64,000 nt of DNA from Cyanophora paradoxa. Its lineage: Eukaryota > Glaucocystophyceae > Cyanophorales > Cyanophoraceae. The notes beneath the pieces are model-generated. The model searched no databases and was not told the origin of the DNA. It was given only the letters and a program-made list of their open reading frames with translations. The DNA is taken from NCBI GenBank assembly GCA_004431415.1, contig QPMI01000432.1, positions 310,001 to 374,000 on the forward strand, in the 5' to 3' direction. This document shows, one piece after another, positions 33,110-44,693 of the stretch. The position numbers and the translations under genes are program-made. Position 1 is the stretch's first letter. Each line of letters begins with the position of its first letter.

Positions 33110-35014
33110 GGTCCTGGCGTGAAGGCGCAGACCCAGGAGGTCGGCGGCAAGAAGCTGCTGGTCCTCGGCAAGAAGGAGAAGAAGGAGGCCCCGAAGGAGG
33201 AAGTCCTCGCCCAGGTCTGAGGCTGTAGAGATATTTCTTCGCGCCACCCATCAACTGACGGCCGCGCGCGCAGGCGGGCATAGAGAAGAAGGAGGAGAAG
33301 AAGACCTTCACATGGAAGAAGGCGGAGCCGGAGGTGCAGGCTCCGCCTCCGGAGCCCGCGGCCCCGGAGCTGGTCCACCCCGACTCGATCAAGAAGGACG
33401 ACTACGCGTCCATGACCGACTATCTGAATGGTTCGATTTACTCGAGCGCTTTCCTTATTCCAGCCTCTCACGCGGGGCGGCAGCCAAGCGCGAGGCGCGC
33501 GAGAAGTGGGCCGCGCACGAGAAGACGCAGGCGTCCCTCAAGGTCGAAGAGTTCCCCGATCTCGGCGTTCTGAAGATGCAGCCCGCCGCAAAGAAGTCTC
33601 CGCCGCCGAAGAAGGCGGCGCCTGCGCCCGCGCCAGCAGCCGCCCCCGCCGCCCCCGCGTGGGGACGGAAGGCCGAGGCGGCGCCGGCGGCCGAGCCCGC
33701 CGAGGAGCGGCCTAAGGAGCAGAAGGAGCCGGCGCCCGAGCCGGAGAAGCGCAGCCCCGCTCCCGCCGCTGGCGGCCCGCGCGGCTCGTCCTGGGGCGCT
33801 CCCGGCGGCGAGCGAGCCTTCCCCGAGCGCGGCGCCGATGCCGAGCGCTCTCCCACCTCTGACACGGGCCGGTGCGTATCCATTTGTGCCCGCCGCTTCC
33901 TCGAAGCGAGGGCGCTCGGAACTCACTCGGCCGGCAGGGAAGCCAGCTGGCGGCGACCGGAGGCGCCGGGCAGCGATCGGGCGTCCCCGGAGCGCGAGCG
34001 TCGCGACTGGCGGTCGGAGCGCGATCGCGCGCCGGCCCCGAGGCGCGAGCCGTCGCCGCCCCGTCGGGCCTCGCCCGAGAAGACGTGCGCTCGCCCCCAG
34101 CCGTCCCGCCGCCCGCCGCCCTCCGTCTGACCGTCCTTCCTGGACGAACAGGGACTGGCGCCGCCGCGAGTCTCCCCCTCGCGAGGCTCCTCGCGAGCGC
34201 GGCTGGGGCGACCGCGGCGCTGACCGCGCCCCTGCCCGCCGCGAGAGCCCCCGCCGGGATGAGAGGTCTGCCCGGGGCCTTCCCGCCAACCTGTTTCGAT
34301 TTGGACGCTCAACCCGTGCTCAGGGATACTCGCGACTGGCGTCGGCGCGACTCGCCTCCGCGCGAGGCACCGGCGCGCGAGGCACCGGCGCGCGAGCGCG
34401 GCTGGGGCGAGCGCGGCGCGGCTCGGCGCGACTCGCCGCCCCGTGACCGGTGCGCCTCGCCCGTGACGCCAGAAGCTTCAGCTCACAAACTGCTGCCTCC
34501 AGCGACACCAACGACTGGCGCCGGCGCGACTCGCCGCCGCGGGAGGCGCGCGAGGAGCGCGGCGCCGGGCGGCAGTGGACCGAGCGCGCCGCGCCCCGCC
34601 GGGAGAGCCCTCCCCGCCGGTCCGTCGCCCACGGCCTCCGCCTCGCGGCCGAGCCTGACGTGCAGCAGGGAGACTGGCGGCGACTGGCGCCGTCGCGAGT
34701 CTCCTTCCCGGGAGGCCCCGGCGCGCGAGCGCGGCTGGGGCGAGCGCGGCGCCGCTCGGCGCGACTCGCCGCCGCGGGAGCGCGGGTGGGCCGAGCGCGG
34801 CAGCGCCCGGCGCGACTCGCCGAAGGAGGAGGCTCCGCGTGAGCGCGGCTGGGCCGAGCGTGGGTCGGACCGCACTGGCGGCGACCGGTGAGTGCCAGTG
34901 CCTTTGCTCTCCGCGGGCTAGGTAGTGGGTGTCTGAGTGCTCGCTACCCAAAGGGAATCTGGCGGCCGCTGGAAGAACAGGACAGGAGAGTCCCCCCCGA
35001 AGACCCGCAACTAA
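33110..35014 (+). CDS. DWRRR-repeat basic/acidic protein, possibly eIF4B-like
   Basis: N-terminal part: VKAQTQEVGGKKLLVLGKKE, then KKEEKKTFTWKKAEPE, PDSIKKDDYASMTDYLN, EKTQASLKVEEFPDLGVLKM (the EFPxLG motif recalls plant eIF4B), then Ala/Pro/Lys-rich sequence. The C-terminal half has four or more repeats of about 35 residues, DWRRRDSPPREAPARERGWG followed by ERGAARRDSPPRDR. Each repeat sits on its own exon, with introns at the same place (after DR, phase 2). Introns start at about 33872, 34084, 34271, 34450, 34620 and 34889. The last exon is short (RTGESPPKTRN, stop 35012-35014). Arg/Ser/Asp repeats of this kind occur in RNA-binding translation and splicing factors. No RRM is visible. Product assignment is tentative; first exon missing. 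Confidence 0.6.
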
Positions 35015-35505
35015 AGTGCCGTCGTCTGGTGTCTCTGCCGTCTGGTCGCACGGGAGCCTGCGTCCACGTCTCGGATCGGATCGGATTTGAATCACAGACG
35101 GCTCTGTCCCCGTCTGTCTTCGAACTATCTAGTTAGCTGTAGGCTCTTTTCTCCATCTCTTCGAATTCAGGCAGATCTGCAGTTGTCGCCATTCTCCTTG
35201 GGCGACCCGTTTCACTATCAAATACATAACAGTCCGCTTTCCTCCTGGCTGCAGTCTAAATTGCCCTCCGCGGCTCTGCACCCACTCCGCGCGCCCCGCA
35301 AATGGACACAGCGCACTGCAACATGCATTTCGAAGCCGAGAAGCTGCGGTGGGGAGAGGAATGCTTACTGCGAGGGGGGGACGAAGGGGGGGAACGCTAG
35401 CTAGGAATGTACACGGGGCGAAGGGGTTCAGACTGGAGCGGAGTGCAGAGAGGGGGGTTGGGGGAGGGGGAGACGCGGCGGGCATGCCCCGCGCGCGCTG
35501 CCCTG
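35015..35505. other. Intergenic, convergent
   Basis: About 490 bases of mixed composition between two convergent stop codons. No gene or RNA recognised. Confidence 0.5.
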
Positions 35506-37526
35506 CTACTCGCCGGCCCAGCGCGGCTCGGAGCCGTAGGCGGGCTGCTTGTCGTCGTGGTGCTTGTGCTCGTGGCCGCCATGCCCGTGGTCCACAACGC
35601 CCACGCCGCCGTCGGAGGCGTGGTGCTGCTGCTCGTGGGCGTGGTGCTGTTCGTGCGCGTGGTGCTGCTCGTGCGCGTGGTGTTGGGCGTGGGCGTGGTG
35701 CTGGGCGTGGGCGTGGTGCTGGGCGTGGGCCGGCTGCGTGTCCCGCGGATAGTACTGCGTCGAGTACGAGACCACGGCGTCCCGCATCGGCTCCGGCACG
35801 AGCCTGCGGTCCAGGGCGTGAGGCGGGGGCGGGGGGCGGGGGCGGGCGCGAGGAGGACGGGAGGCCGGCCGGGGCGCACGTCATGTAGATGGACTGATAG
35901 TTCGTCGGCTGCTGCATGATCCAGCGCGCCTGCGGGCGCCGCGTCGGCGGGGCGAGGCGGGGCGGGGCGAGGCGGGCAGGGCGGGGCGCACGATGCCCTC
36001 GGCGGTCATGGAGCGGAACGAGGCCTGCAGCTGCTCGAGCTGCTGCTGGATCTGCATCTGCTGCGTGTTGTACCCCCCCGACGAGCCGTCCTGTCCCGAG
36101 CTGGACGAGCCCGTCGTGGCCGTCCCGTAGTACGAGACCTTCTGCCCGTACTGCGTCTGCCCGTACCCCGAGAGCGAGGCCGCCGAGGCCGCCGCCGCCG
36201 CCGCGTCCGGCGAGGACATCGCGTGCGCCACCGAGACCGACGGCGCGTGCCCGTACACCGTGACCGCGTTGATCGGGTTCCCCTCCGCGTCCACGGGAAT
36301 GTCCGCTGCCGGCCGGCAGGCGCGGTCAGGCCCAGACCGGCGCCGGCGGGAGAGCGCGCGTCGCTCGCACCTTCCGGGCGGCAGCGCTTGCGGCCCCGCG
36401 CCGCCTTGAAGTGGCCCTTCATCTCTGCGAGGAGCGCGCTCGGTGCGGGGCCGGCGGCGGGCGGCGGGCAGACGGGCGGCGCGGCGCCGCACCCTCGGGG
36501 GTGATGTACGGCGAGTACTGCTCAAGGTTCAGGCCGAGCTGCCGTGCGACGGTGACCAGCTCCTGCTTCGTCAACTGCGGCAGGTACCGCACTGCACCGC
36601 CGCCCGCCCGCCCGCCCCCTCAGAGCGCAGCGGGGGGCCGGGCCGGGTCGGCCGGCGGTGCGCACGCGGCTTGTTCGGCTCGTCAGGCTTGCCCACGTAC
36701 TTCTCGCGGCATTGCTGCGGGCAGGGGCGTGAGCGCGCGCGCGGGCGCAGCGGGGCGACGCCAGGCACCTGGTACTCGGGGCAGCGCGAGATCGCAGTCA
36801 TGAGAGCGGACTTGGCCTGGGCGTCTGCGGAATACGTGATGAGCGCGCGTGGCTGCTTGGCAGGAGACGGAGAGCTGCCGGCGCACAGGGGTTCTCGGCC
36901 GTCGTCTTGCCCTTCTTCTTCTTGCGCGTCGGGTCGTCGTCAACTGCGAACGAAGCCCGCCTCAGCGTCCCCGGTGCCGCGAGGCGAGCATTATGGGACG
37001 CAGTTCACGCACGCTGATCCCCCGGGTTCTTGCGCGGCCGGCCACGGGCCTTCTTCGAAGAGTAGCCGCCATCGGAGAGCGGGGTGACAGCCAAAGCTAA
37101 AGGCGCGGGGCTGCTGGAGCCGTTCGAGGACATGCCCACCGAGGTCGAAGCCGATACTGTCTGGTGCTGAGGGTTGGGGACGAGCGCGTAGTTCGAGACT
37201 TGCGGTTGGCTAGTGTAGTACGGCGCGTACAGCTGCCCGTTGCTGGCGGACTGATACTGGCTTGGAGACGGCTGCCCAGGATCTCCTGGGCGAGTTTGAT
37301 AGTACTGCTGCTGAGGTGGCTGCTGCGGAGTCGTCGGCTGGCCCGCCTGGGAGGCCTGTTGCGCGTAGCCGGACGAGGAGAGCGGAAGCCCCGGTGATTG
37401 ATTCGGAGGCGGCTGTCCGTACGCCCCGCCTTGAGGGCCGGAAGCGCCCGGGACGTACGCGGAGGAACCGTAGGATCCTCCAGCCGAGGGCAGCGAGGAC
37501 GCCGGTGGGAGGTGTTGCCAGCTCAT
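35506..37526 (-). CDS. AT-hook protein with Gln/Ser/Pro-rich N-terminus and His-repeat tail
   Basis: Exon 1 from the ATG at 37526 starts MSWQHLPPASSLPSAGGSYG. It is rich in Gln, Pro, Ser and Tyr, and ends in an AT-hook, KKARGRPRKNPGDQ, which binds the minor groove of AT-rich DNA. Later exons give DDDPTRKKKKGKTTAEN, SALMTAISRCPEYQ, QCREKYVGKPDEPNK, YLPQLTKQELVTVARQLGLN, an Ala-rich stretch, MQIQQQLEQLQASFRSM and RWIMQQPTNYQSIYMT. The last exon has a repeat of HAQHHA / HEQHHA units (QHHAHAQHHAHAQHHAHEQ), then Gly/His-rich sequence to SEPRWAGE. Likely a nuclear transcriptional or chromatin protein, and the His tract may bind metal; both are inference. I know no family with this layout. Confidence 0.6.
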
Positions 37527-38454
37527 CCTTCTTCACCAGCGCCGTTTACAGCTTCGTTAAAACCTGAGAACAGACGTCAGCGAATTCCGAGACGGGCCCA
37601 GGCGGGGAGCGAAGGAGGGCAGCGAGCGGGCCATTACGCGAACCTGGGCCGACGCGACCGCTCGTAAGGGAGCCCACGACGCTCTCTACGTGAGGAGGGC
37701 ACTGGCGAGGGGCTGGCGTCTCCAGAATGCCCTGTGGCCGGTTTTCGGGCGTTGGCTGGGGATCGACGAAACCGGCGGACCGGCTTTCTTAGGCTCGGCG
37801 CACGCTGAATCCGATGCCAGGAGCGCCCAAGGAAATCCGACGCGGCAGGGCGGCCAAAAAAACGAGGGAAGAAAAGATCGAAAACCAGAGGGGGTCGACG
37901 GCTTGACGGGTACAGCGCGATCTCGTGCGCCGCAGCACGTCGATCCGCGGTGCGCCCCCCGAGCCCTTTTCTGAGGCTAGTGCATCGTGCGCATACGGGC
38001 AACCATGCGCGGGCCGCCCTCCCGCTGGGAAGGAGGCGCTTAGGCGAGGACTCGGGGGGTCTCCCGCCCCTCCTTGCCTTTTTCCTCGTCTAAAGAATGA
38101 CCTCCTGTGTGTTTAAAGAATGATCTGCTCACTCATACGCTTCCCCCAGGGCGCGGGCGTGGCTGGAGTTCTGGTTGACCACTTCCGCGAGATTGAGCTC
38201 AGTGCGATCCCTCCCCACTATACGCGTGCTTCCTAGATTTCAACCCCATTCCTGCCAAAGCGGACGGCACTTTTCGGACTCCGACTTCCGTTGAAAAACG
38301 TCGGGCCCGCAGTTCCTGGCGTTCTATGTAGTCATACTACCACGCGCCGTGCTTAAAGTTATACGATGTCGCTGATACCAGCTCCCTTTCCGCGCAGGGG
38401 ACAGAAGGAGGGCTCATCGGGCTCGAGGTCCAAAGCCGAATCGGCGAGGCCGTG
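37527..38454. promoter_or_regulatory. Divergent intergenic region, about 930 bases
   Basis: The longest divergent spacer in this half of the window, between the AT-hook gene and the coiled-coil gene. It is less GC-rich, with several A/T-rich patches (AAAAAAACGAGGGAAGAAAAGATCG near 37856). No exon with splice support and no RNA gene seen. Confidence 0.45.
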
Positions 38455-40332
38455 ATGGCTGCGGAGGTGGTTTTGGACACTCGGGAGAATCGAGGCGCGC
38501 ACGTATGCGAACCCGAAACACCGAGTAATCCGTTCTTCGGGGGTCCGAGCTCCGACACCCCAACCGTTATCCGCGGCGGATCTGACCTGCCCGCGCCCCG
38601 ATGTCGCAGGCTCGAGCTCCCGATCTTTGTCTGAATCCGAAGCGCTGGGCACCGCGACATCGTGCGGCACGTCGTGCTTCAGCGTTGTCGAGGGGAGCGA
38701 GGTGTCGAGTAGGAGTCTGGCCAGCGACGTCTCCGTTCTGTCAGGGGCGACCTCTCCGCTGCCCACGCCAGGAGCCTCTCCCCGTATTCTTCCTCTTCCT
38801 TCTCTGCAACCAGCCGGAGCATCGTTTTTGCAAGGACCCCCCAAACCCCAACCCCAGCAGCCCTCGAGCCAGCGCAGCCTCGCCTCGTCCTCCGCTTCTT
38901 TTTTCACGTTCGATGAAGACGAGGAGTCTCAGTGGCTAAAGAACGAGCGCACGAAGGAAAAGGAGACTGCGGCCCCGGGAGAGTCGTCTTCGGCCGGCTC
39001 GTCGGCGAAACCCCCGCGGCCCCTCTCCCGCGGGTGGCCCGCGCCCATGGCGGCCGCGGCGAGCGCAGCGGCTGGCCCGGCGCCGGCAGAACCGACGGCA
39101 GCGCCCGCGGCGGGGGAGGGCCCCGCGGAAGACGGTGCCTCGGAGCGGGACCGGCTGGCGGAGCTGGCGTCGACGGCGGAACGGTGGAAGCGGGAGGTCG
39201 CGCAGCTGCGGCGCGAGAGCGGCGAGCTGGCCGTCAAGCTGACGAAGGCGGAGGTCGAGAACGCGGGCCTGCACCGCGCCCTTGACTCGTGCAACCGGGA
39301 CATCCGTGCCCTCAACCTGCGCGTCGCATCCCTCTCCGCCTACCAGCAGCAGGCCGAAGCGTACGGCTACGGCCCCGCGCCGGCGGCGCCGCCCTCGCAG
39401 CACGGGAGCCACGGGGCATCGCCCTCGCCGGCCCCCGGCGACCGCATCGCGCTGCAAGCTCAGGTCGACGATCTCACCGCGCAGCTCGTCGAGAGCTCCG
39501 GAGAGGCGTGCCGGCCCCGCCCCGCCCCGTCCCGCACAGCCGCTGACGCGCTCGCCCCGCAGGTCCGCCGGCTCAAGGCCCGCCTGCAGGCGCTCGCGAG
39601 CGGCGGGCAGCGCGCGAACGCGGACCTGAGCGCGCGGCTCGAGGCGATCTGCGACGAGAAGATCGAGGTGGTGCGTGAAGTAGGAGGGGCCGGCGCGGCG
39701 CCGCCTCGCCCCACGCCCCGCGGCGGCGCCTGACCGGGCGAGGCGAGCAGGAGCAGCGCCTGGCGAGCGCGGAGTTCGATGTGGCGATGCTCAAGGAGGC
39801 GCTGGGGCGGGCGCAGCGCGAGCAGGCGGCCGCCGTCGAGGGCTCCCGCGTCCTGGGCGCCCTCCTCGCCGCCAAGGACCTCGAGGCCCGCGCCTGGGCC
39901 GCCCAGTGCGAGGAGCTCCGGGGCGCCGGCGGGGCCCCGCTGGACCCGGCCGCCCGCCACCTCTGCGCCGGCTGCCAGGGCCGCCACGCCGCCGCCCTCG
40001 CCGCCGCCGCCCCGCCGCTGCCGGCCGGCCTCGCCGCCGGGTGGGAGGCACCGCCGCGCCCGCTGGCCTCCTCCTCGCCCCAGGCGGGGAGCCTGCCCTT
40101 CTCGCCGGCGGGGACGGCCCTCGGCGGGGCGCCGGCGCCCATCGGCCCCTTCTCCCTCGCCTCGCCCCTCCGCTCCCCGCCGGCCTCGCCCCTCCGCACG
40201 CCCCTCTCCGCCATGCCGAGCCCCTTCTTCGGGAGCCTCGGCGGGCCCTTCAGCGCCCCCTTCGGCCCCGACGCGAAGGCCGTCGGCGGCGGCGGCTCGC
40301 CCCTCCGCAACCCGTCCGGCCCCCCCTGCTAG
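38455..40332 (+). CDS. Coiled-coil protein of unknown function
   Basis: The first exon MAAEVVLDTRENRG joins, through a 115-nt GC-AG intron (38495-38609), to SSSRSLSESEALGTATSCG in phase 1. There follow a Ser/Pro-rich region, an acidic patch (FTFDEDEESQWLKNERTKE) and a long coiled coil: DRLAELASTAERWKREVAQL, RRESGELAVKLTKAEVENAG, NRDIRALNLRVASLSAYQQQ. The coil resumes after introns as RRLKARLQALASGGQRANAD and ASAEFDVAMLKEALGRAQRE. The tail is Pro/Ser/Phe-rich and low-complexity (SPLRSPPASPLRTPLSAMPS), with SP/TP motifs that could be proline-directed phosphosites. It looks like a cytoskeletal or centrosomal adaptor, but no family is recognised. Confidence 0.65.
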
Positions 40333-41047
40333 GGGGCGCCACCTTTTTTTTCCCTTGCGGCCCAGCGCCGCCCCTTTTTTTGCGATCCGCACGGCAGTAA
40401 TATTACCGCAGCAGCCTCGCGCAGCTGTTTCTTTCCCATCACCTCCGCAGCTTTGATTATATCCCTCGTAGGACAGCACCTCGCACTGCGCAACAGGCGC
40501 AGTCCAGATAAATATGGCTCTTGCAGCTCGCCTTTGCTCGGGCGCCTGCAGAATAGATTCTGTATGCATCGTTCTATGGTACGCAGTATGTTGAGACGAG
40601 AACAGTGCTGTAATTTCAGTACGAACAACACGCTTCCTGATGTCGATGTGCATGCGCACGTACGTGCGACGTCGACTTCGCGATCGCAGCTGTGCGAGTG
40701 CTAGCTTGGGCGGCCGGCGCCGCGAGTCGACGTCGACGTCGGCGTCCTATAGCTATAGCTATAGCTAGCTCTTGGCTAGCGCTGCACTGCGGCCGCGGCA
40801 CGCGCGAAGCGCAGCTGCCAGCTAGCTATATAGCGCTGCGCATGCGTGCGCGCGCGCGGCATTGCAATTGGGCTGGGGCGCGGGGTGCCCCGACACACGG
40901 CGCGCCTCGCTATATATCCTCCGCTTTCGTGCGTGCGCGCCATCCAACTAGGCTGCAGTTGACCAAGCCTGGCAAGCCAGAGGGGAGGGGTACAGAGCCC
41001 CAAACTATTTCTCCCCCCCCCCGCGGCCCTCGACGAGCAAGGCGAGG
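40333..41047. other. Intergenic with TATAGC repeat
   Basis: About 715 bases, including TATAGCTATAGCTATAGCTAGC at 40749-40770 and many GCGCATGC-type palindromes. It lies between two plus-strand genes and presumably contains the PTPDC1 promoter. No gene. Confidence 0.5.
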
Positions 41048-43086
41048 ATGGGCAACCAGGTGCATGGCGGGCGGATACACTGCACCTTCTGCGGGGGAAA
41101 GACCTGCAAGCATGAGGACTTCCGCCGGCAGGGCGGGGCCAGCGCAATAGACGGCCTGCACTCCAGCTGGGTCACGCCCAACCTGCTCGCAATGCAGCGG
41201 CCAAGTACGCGCATCATCAAGGAGCACGACGTGCTTGCGCAGTTCAAGAAGTGCGGCCGACCCTTCGCTCCACAGCGGAGCAGCCCTAACGCCCGCCGTG
41301 CAGGCACAGCATCGGCGCCGTTATAAACTGCCAGATTCCTAACGAGCAGTGCGCCCCCCTCTCCCCAGCCCTGCGGCGCGGCCTGAGCGACCCTCCCGGC
41401 AGCGCCTTCTGCGGGGACGGCATCGACCCGCGCTGCGGCTACTCGTACTGCGCAGAAGATCTCGCTCAAGAAGAGAGTGCGCGCCCCCGGGCCTCTCGCC
41501 CGCTAGCATTGCAGCCCGCGCTGGGCCCTGAGGCCGCGCCCGCCCGCCCGCCCTCCCGGCAGTCCACTTCTACGAATTCGGCTGGATCGACATGTCGGTG
41601 CCCAGCCTGGAGCGCATGATGAACATCGTACAGGTCGTAGACTACGTCATCCGCAGCGGCCGCAAGGTCCGCCTCCGCCGCCGCCGCCCCGCGCGCCCCG
41701 CGAGCCGCGGGCGACCGTGCGGGGTGGCTCCCGCCGGCCAGGTCGCGGTGCACTGCCACGCGGGGCTGGGTCGCACCGGCCTCGTGATCGCCTGCTACAT
41801 GATGTACGCGGACAAGCTCGGCGGCATCGAGGCCCGCGAGGCCGTCCGCGCCAAGCGGTGCGCCCGGCCCCGGCCCCAGCTGCCGCCGCCCGGCCCGCTC
41901 CTGAGCTCGCGGCGCGGCAGACCGGGCTCCGTGCAGTCCAAGTCGCAGGAAATGTTCCTTCTCGAGTTCGAGGAGCTCCTCGCGAGGCGCGCGCTGCCCC
42001 CGGCTTCCCCTCGCACCCCCCTCCCTGACCCCGCAGCAGGTACCGCCTCGTCTTTCCCGACGCGGCCGCGGCGCCCCGCCTCTCGTGTGCCACGTCCCGC
42101 TTCTGCCCTCCCGCCGCGCGGCCGACGGACGGGCGCGCGCGCGCGCGCGCGGCAGGCTGGAAGAGGCTCTGGAGCGGCAACGGGCGTACCTGCACGGGGA
42201 GGAGCGCCGTCTCCGCCGCCGCCTCCCCAAGGCACGCTCGCTCGAGCTCAGATGCGGCTCAGATCGAGCTCAGACGCGGCTCAGATCGTGGACGCGGTGT
42301 GCGGGCGGCTGCAGGGCGTGGCGGCGGCGCGGCTGCGGCCGGCCGAGGAGGTCGCCGAGGCCCTCGCGCGGGGCGCGGAGGGCGACGCCGCCGCCGCCGC
42401 CCGCGGCGAGGCCCTCAAGGTGCCAAATGAGCCCTGCCTCCTCGCCCCGTGCGCCCCGGCCCTCACCAGGGGCCAGGGCGAGGTGAACAGCGACCGCTGG
42501 GGCGGGCTGGAGGCCGAGGGGGAGCCCCGCGTGCTGGCCGCCCTCCTCCTCTCCTGGCTGGAGCAGCTGAAGGGACCCCTCGCCGCCCCGCCCTCGCCCC
42601 CCGCAAAGCCGTCGCCCTCGCCCGCGCCCTCGGCCGGCCCTGGGACCGAGACCGGCCCCGCCAAGCCGTCTGGGGGCAAGGCCAAGGGCAAGGGCGGGGC
42701 GGAGGGCAGCAGCGACGGGGAGGAAGGGGAAGAGCGGGGCGGACCGTCGCCGGCACCCTCCTCCTCCGCGTCGTCTTCCAAGGCGTACGCCGTGCGGCGG
42801 GCCGCGCGGCCGGTGCTGGAGGCCGTCGAGGCGACCCTGCGCTCGGTGTGCCCGCCCGCCCCGCCGCCCGGCGCCGGCGCCCCTCCGCCCCCTCCTCGTG
42901 TTTAGAGGCGCGCCCGCCCGCCCGCCCGCGCAGGTGTCTGTGGCGCCGGAGGGGGCGCTGAGGGCGGCGTGCCGGCGGCTGGCGGGGGCGCTGGCGCAGG
43001 CGGCCGAGGGGCCCATAGTGGACGCCCTCGCGGCGGACCTGGAGGCAGCCGCCCGGGGGCACAGCCACCCCGCCGACGGCGGCTGA
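41048..43086 (+). CDS. Dual-specificity phosphatase of PTPDC1 type
   Basis: Cysteine-dependent protein phosphatase related to CDC14; animal PTPDC1 affects centrosomes and cilium length. The N-terminus MGNQVHGGRIHCTFCGGKTC carries a small zinc-like cluster. There follow GLHSSWVTPNLLAMQRPSTR, IIKEHDVLAQFKKC, IGAVINCQIPNEQ, FCGDGIDPRCGYSYCAEDL, HFYEFGWIDMSVPSLERMMN, IVQVVDYVIRSGRK. The P-loop, made by an intron junction, is VAVHCHAGLGRTGLVIACYM (HCxxGxxR, catalytic Cys and Arg present). Beyond come SKSQEMFLLEFEELLAR and a long Ala/Pro/Glu-rich tail (ALERQRAYLHGEERRLRRRL; VDAVCGRLQGVAAARLRPAE; ALRAACRRLAGALAQAAEGP). The general acid loop should lie in WIDMSVPS. Match to animal PTPDC1 is strong over the catalytic domain; the tail is not conserved. 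Confidence 0.9.
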
Positions 43087-43546
43087 TCGATCATGAGCGG
43101 CAGCGAGCGCGGCCTCGCCTCGCCTCGGCGCCCCCGCCCCGCCCCGGCCCAGTGCTAGTCTCTCTTCCTCGTCTTATCTTATCGATGCGTTATATTTGAT
43201 GTCGAATGATCACGAATGCCAGCGATAAAAGGCCGGATCCGCGAAGCTAGCCTGGGATCCAGAGGGGCCTGGGGGCCGGGGGCCTTGCGCAGCGGGCGGA
43301 GAGCGAGGCGCGGCGGGGTCGCGCCGGCGCCGCGGCCGGCCCTGGGGCTCGCGAGTGTTCGGCCCTGGACGCGACACAGCGCCGGCGGGCAATTTGCCGC
43401 CCAGGCACTGGCACGGCTTGGCTGCCGCTGCTGCGCGCCTCTTGAACGTGCCGGATGGGTGGATCGCTAGACGGCCGCGGCGCGGCGTAGCCCTTGGGCC
43501 GGGGATCGGAAATGTCCACGAATTATCGGCTCCGGGAGCGCTCTGG
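43087..43546. other. Intergenic, convergent
   Basis: About 460 bases between the PTPDC1 and LSM11 stops. It contains a lower-GC patch (TCTTATCTTATCGATGCG near 43172). No gene recognised. Confidence 0.5.
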
Positions 43547-44569
43547 TCACGGCCCCGCGCCCGTCGGCGCTGCTGGCGCCGCGGCCGTCGGCGCCGCGGG
43601 GGGGTACGAGCCGTCCCGCGAGTCCCCCTCCGCGATCACGACGATCCCGTCGCCGCGCACGAAGAGCTGCGGCGCCGGCCGAGCCGATCAGGCGCCGCGC
43701 GACCGCGGGCGCGGGCGCGGGCGGGGCCCAGCGTGGCCCCCACTCGCCTGGTTCACGTGCCGCCGCCTCGTCTCCAATCGCGCCAGGCGCATGGGAGGAG
43801 GGGGGCGGGGCGCCGGCGGCCCGGGCCCCTGCGGCCCCTGCGGATCTGCCGCGCCCTCGGGCGCAGCTGCAGCGCCCCTATAGCTCGAGCTCGCGCCCGC
43901 CTTCGCGGCCGGGCCGCTCTCATCCTCGGGCTCCCAGTGGGTCACTGTCCACTCCTCCTCTACATCCGCTAGAACCTGCCGGGCCGGGGCGCGAACCTCA
44001 GGTCTGGCGGGCGCGCGGCGCGCGGGCAGCAGCCTACCATGTTCAGGTGCCGGTCGAAGGCGCGGATGTAGCCGACGAGCGTCCCGCGGACCGTCTTCAT
44101 CCGCCGCACCCATATCTTGACGCGCACGCGCCTCTCGAAGAACTTCCGCACCAGGCTCAGCGGCCCGGTCTTGAAGGACGCTGCGGGCGCCCGTCGGGCG
44201 AGGCTAGCGCACGGGCGCGCGCGCGGGGCACGGACCGGCGATCTTGTCAACAACGCCAGTACGCTCCGCGATCAGGGCTGCCTCGGCGTCACGGGCCTCT
44301 TTCTTCGCCGCGGCCTCAGCTTCGCGCTTCGCTCTCGCTGCCTCGGACTGCTCCAGCGTGCGCCCGTCGCTCCAGTCCGCATCCGATGCTGGCAGCAGGG
44401 GCCGGCATCGCGTGAGGTTGTCGAGCGGCTGCTCTTCGGGGCAGGGCACCGCGACGCCGGGCTCGTACAGCGCCCGGAGCGGGTCTAGCTCGTCGCTCGA
44501 GAGGTCAAGCGAGGGGTCTCGAGCGCTGCCTGGAGGCTCGGGCGGCTTGCCCTTGCCTCGTCGGGACAT
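43547..44569 (-). CDS. LSM11: U7 snRNP-specific Sm-like protein LSM11
   Basis: LSM11 replaces SmD2 in the U7 snRNP ring and helps cleave the 3' ends of replication-dependent histone pre-mRNAs. The N-terminal exon starts MSRRGKGKPPEPPGSARDPS and has the LSM11-like DELDPLRALYEPGVAVP. The Sm1 motif is VRVKIWVRRMKTVRGTLVGY, IRAFDRHLNMVLADVEEEW. A long insert follows (Glu/Ser/Ala, then GPQGPGPPAPRPPPP), and then Sm2 is RLARLETRRRHVNQ|LFVRGD, GIVVIAEGDS. A long linker between Sm1 and Sm2 with HVNQ-LFVRGD is the hallmark of LSM11 (animal form: RHINQIFIRGENVLL). The intron before LFVRGD has a GC donor. It is divergent from V-ATPase subunit H across 124 bases. Confidence 0.85.
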
Positions 44570-44693
44570 AGGGTCGGTGCGGTCAGGAAGGGGGGATCGA
44601 GAGGGGGGCACACGAATTCTGAGAGGGCTCGTCGCACAGCACAGCAGCGAGGATCGCATTGTCTAGTAGAAGAGCAGCTAGGAAGCTTGGGGA

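Noticed and set aside
33438-34891. Multiple overlapping plus-strand frames read as separate proteins
   Set aside because: They are successive exons of one gene whose introns keep all three frames open. Splicing in phase 2 joins the DWRRR repeats.
38359-38907. Minus-strand 182-codon frame
   Set aside because: It is antisense to the first exons of the coiled-coil gene, which are joined by a phase-consistent intron on the plus strand.
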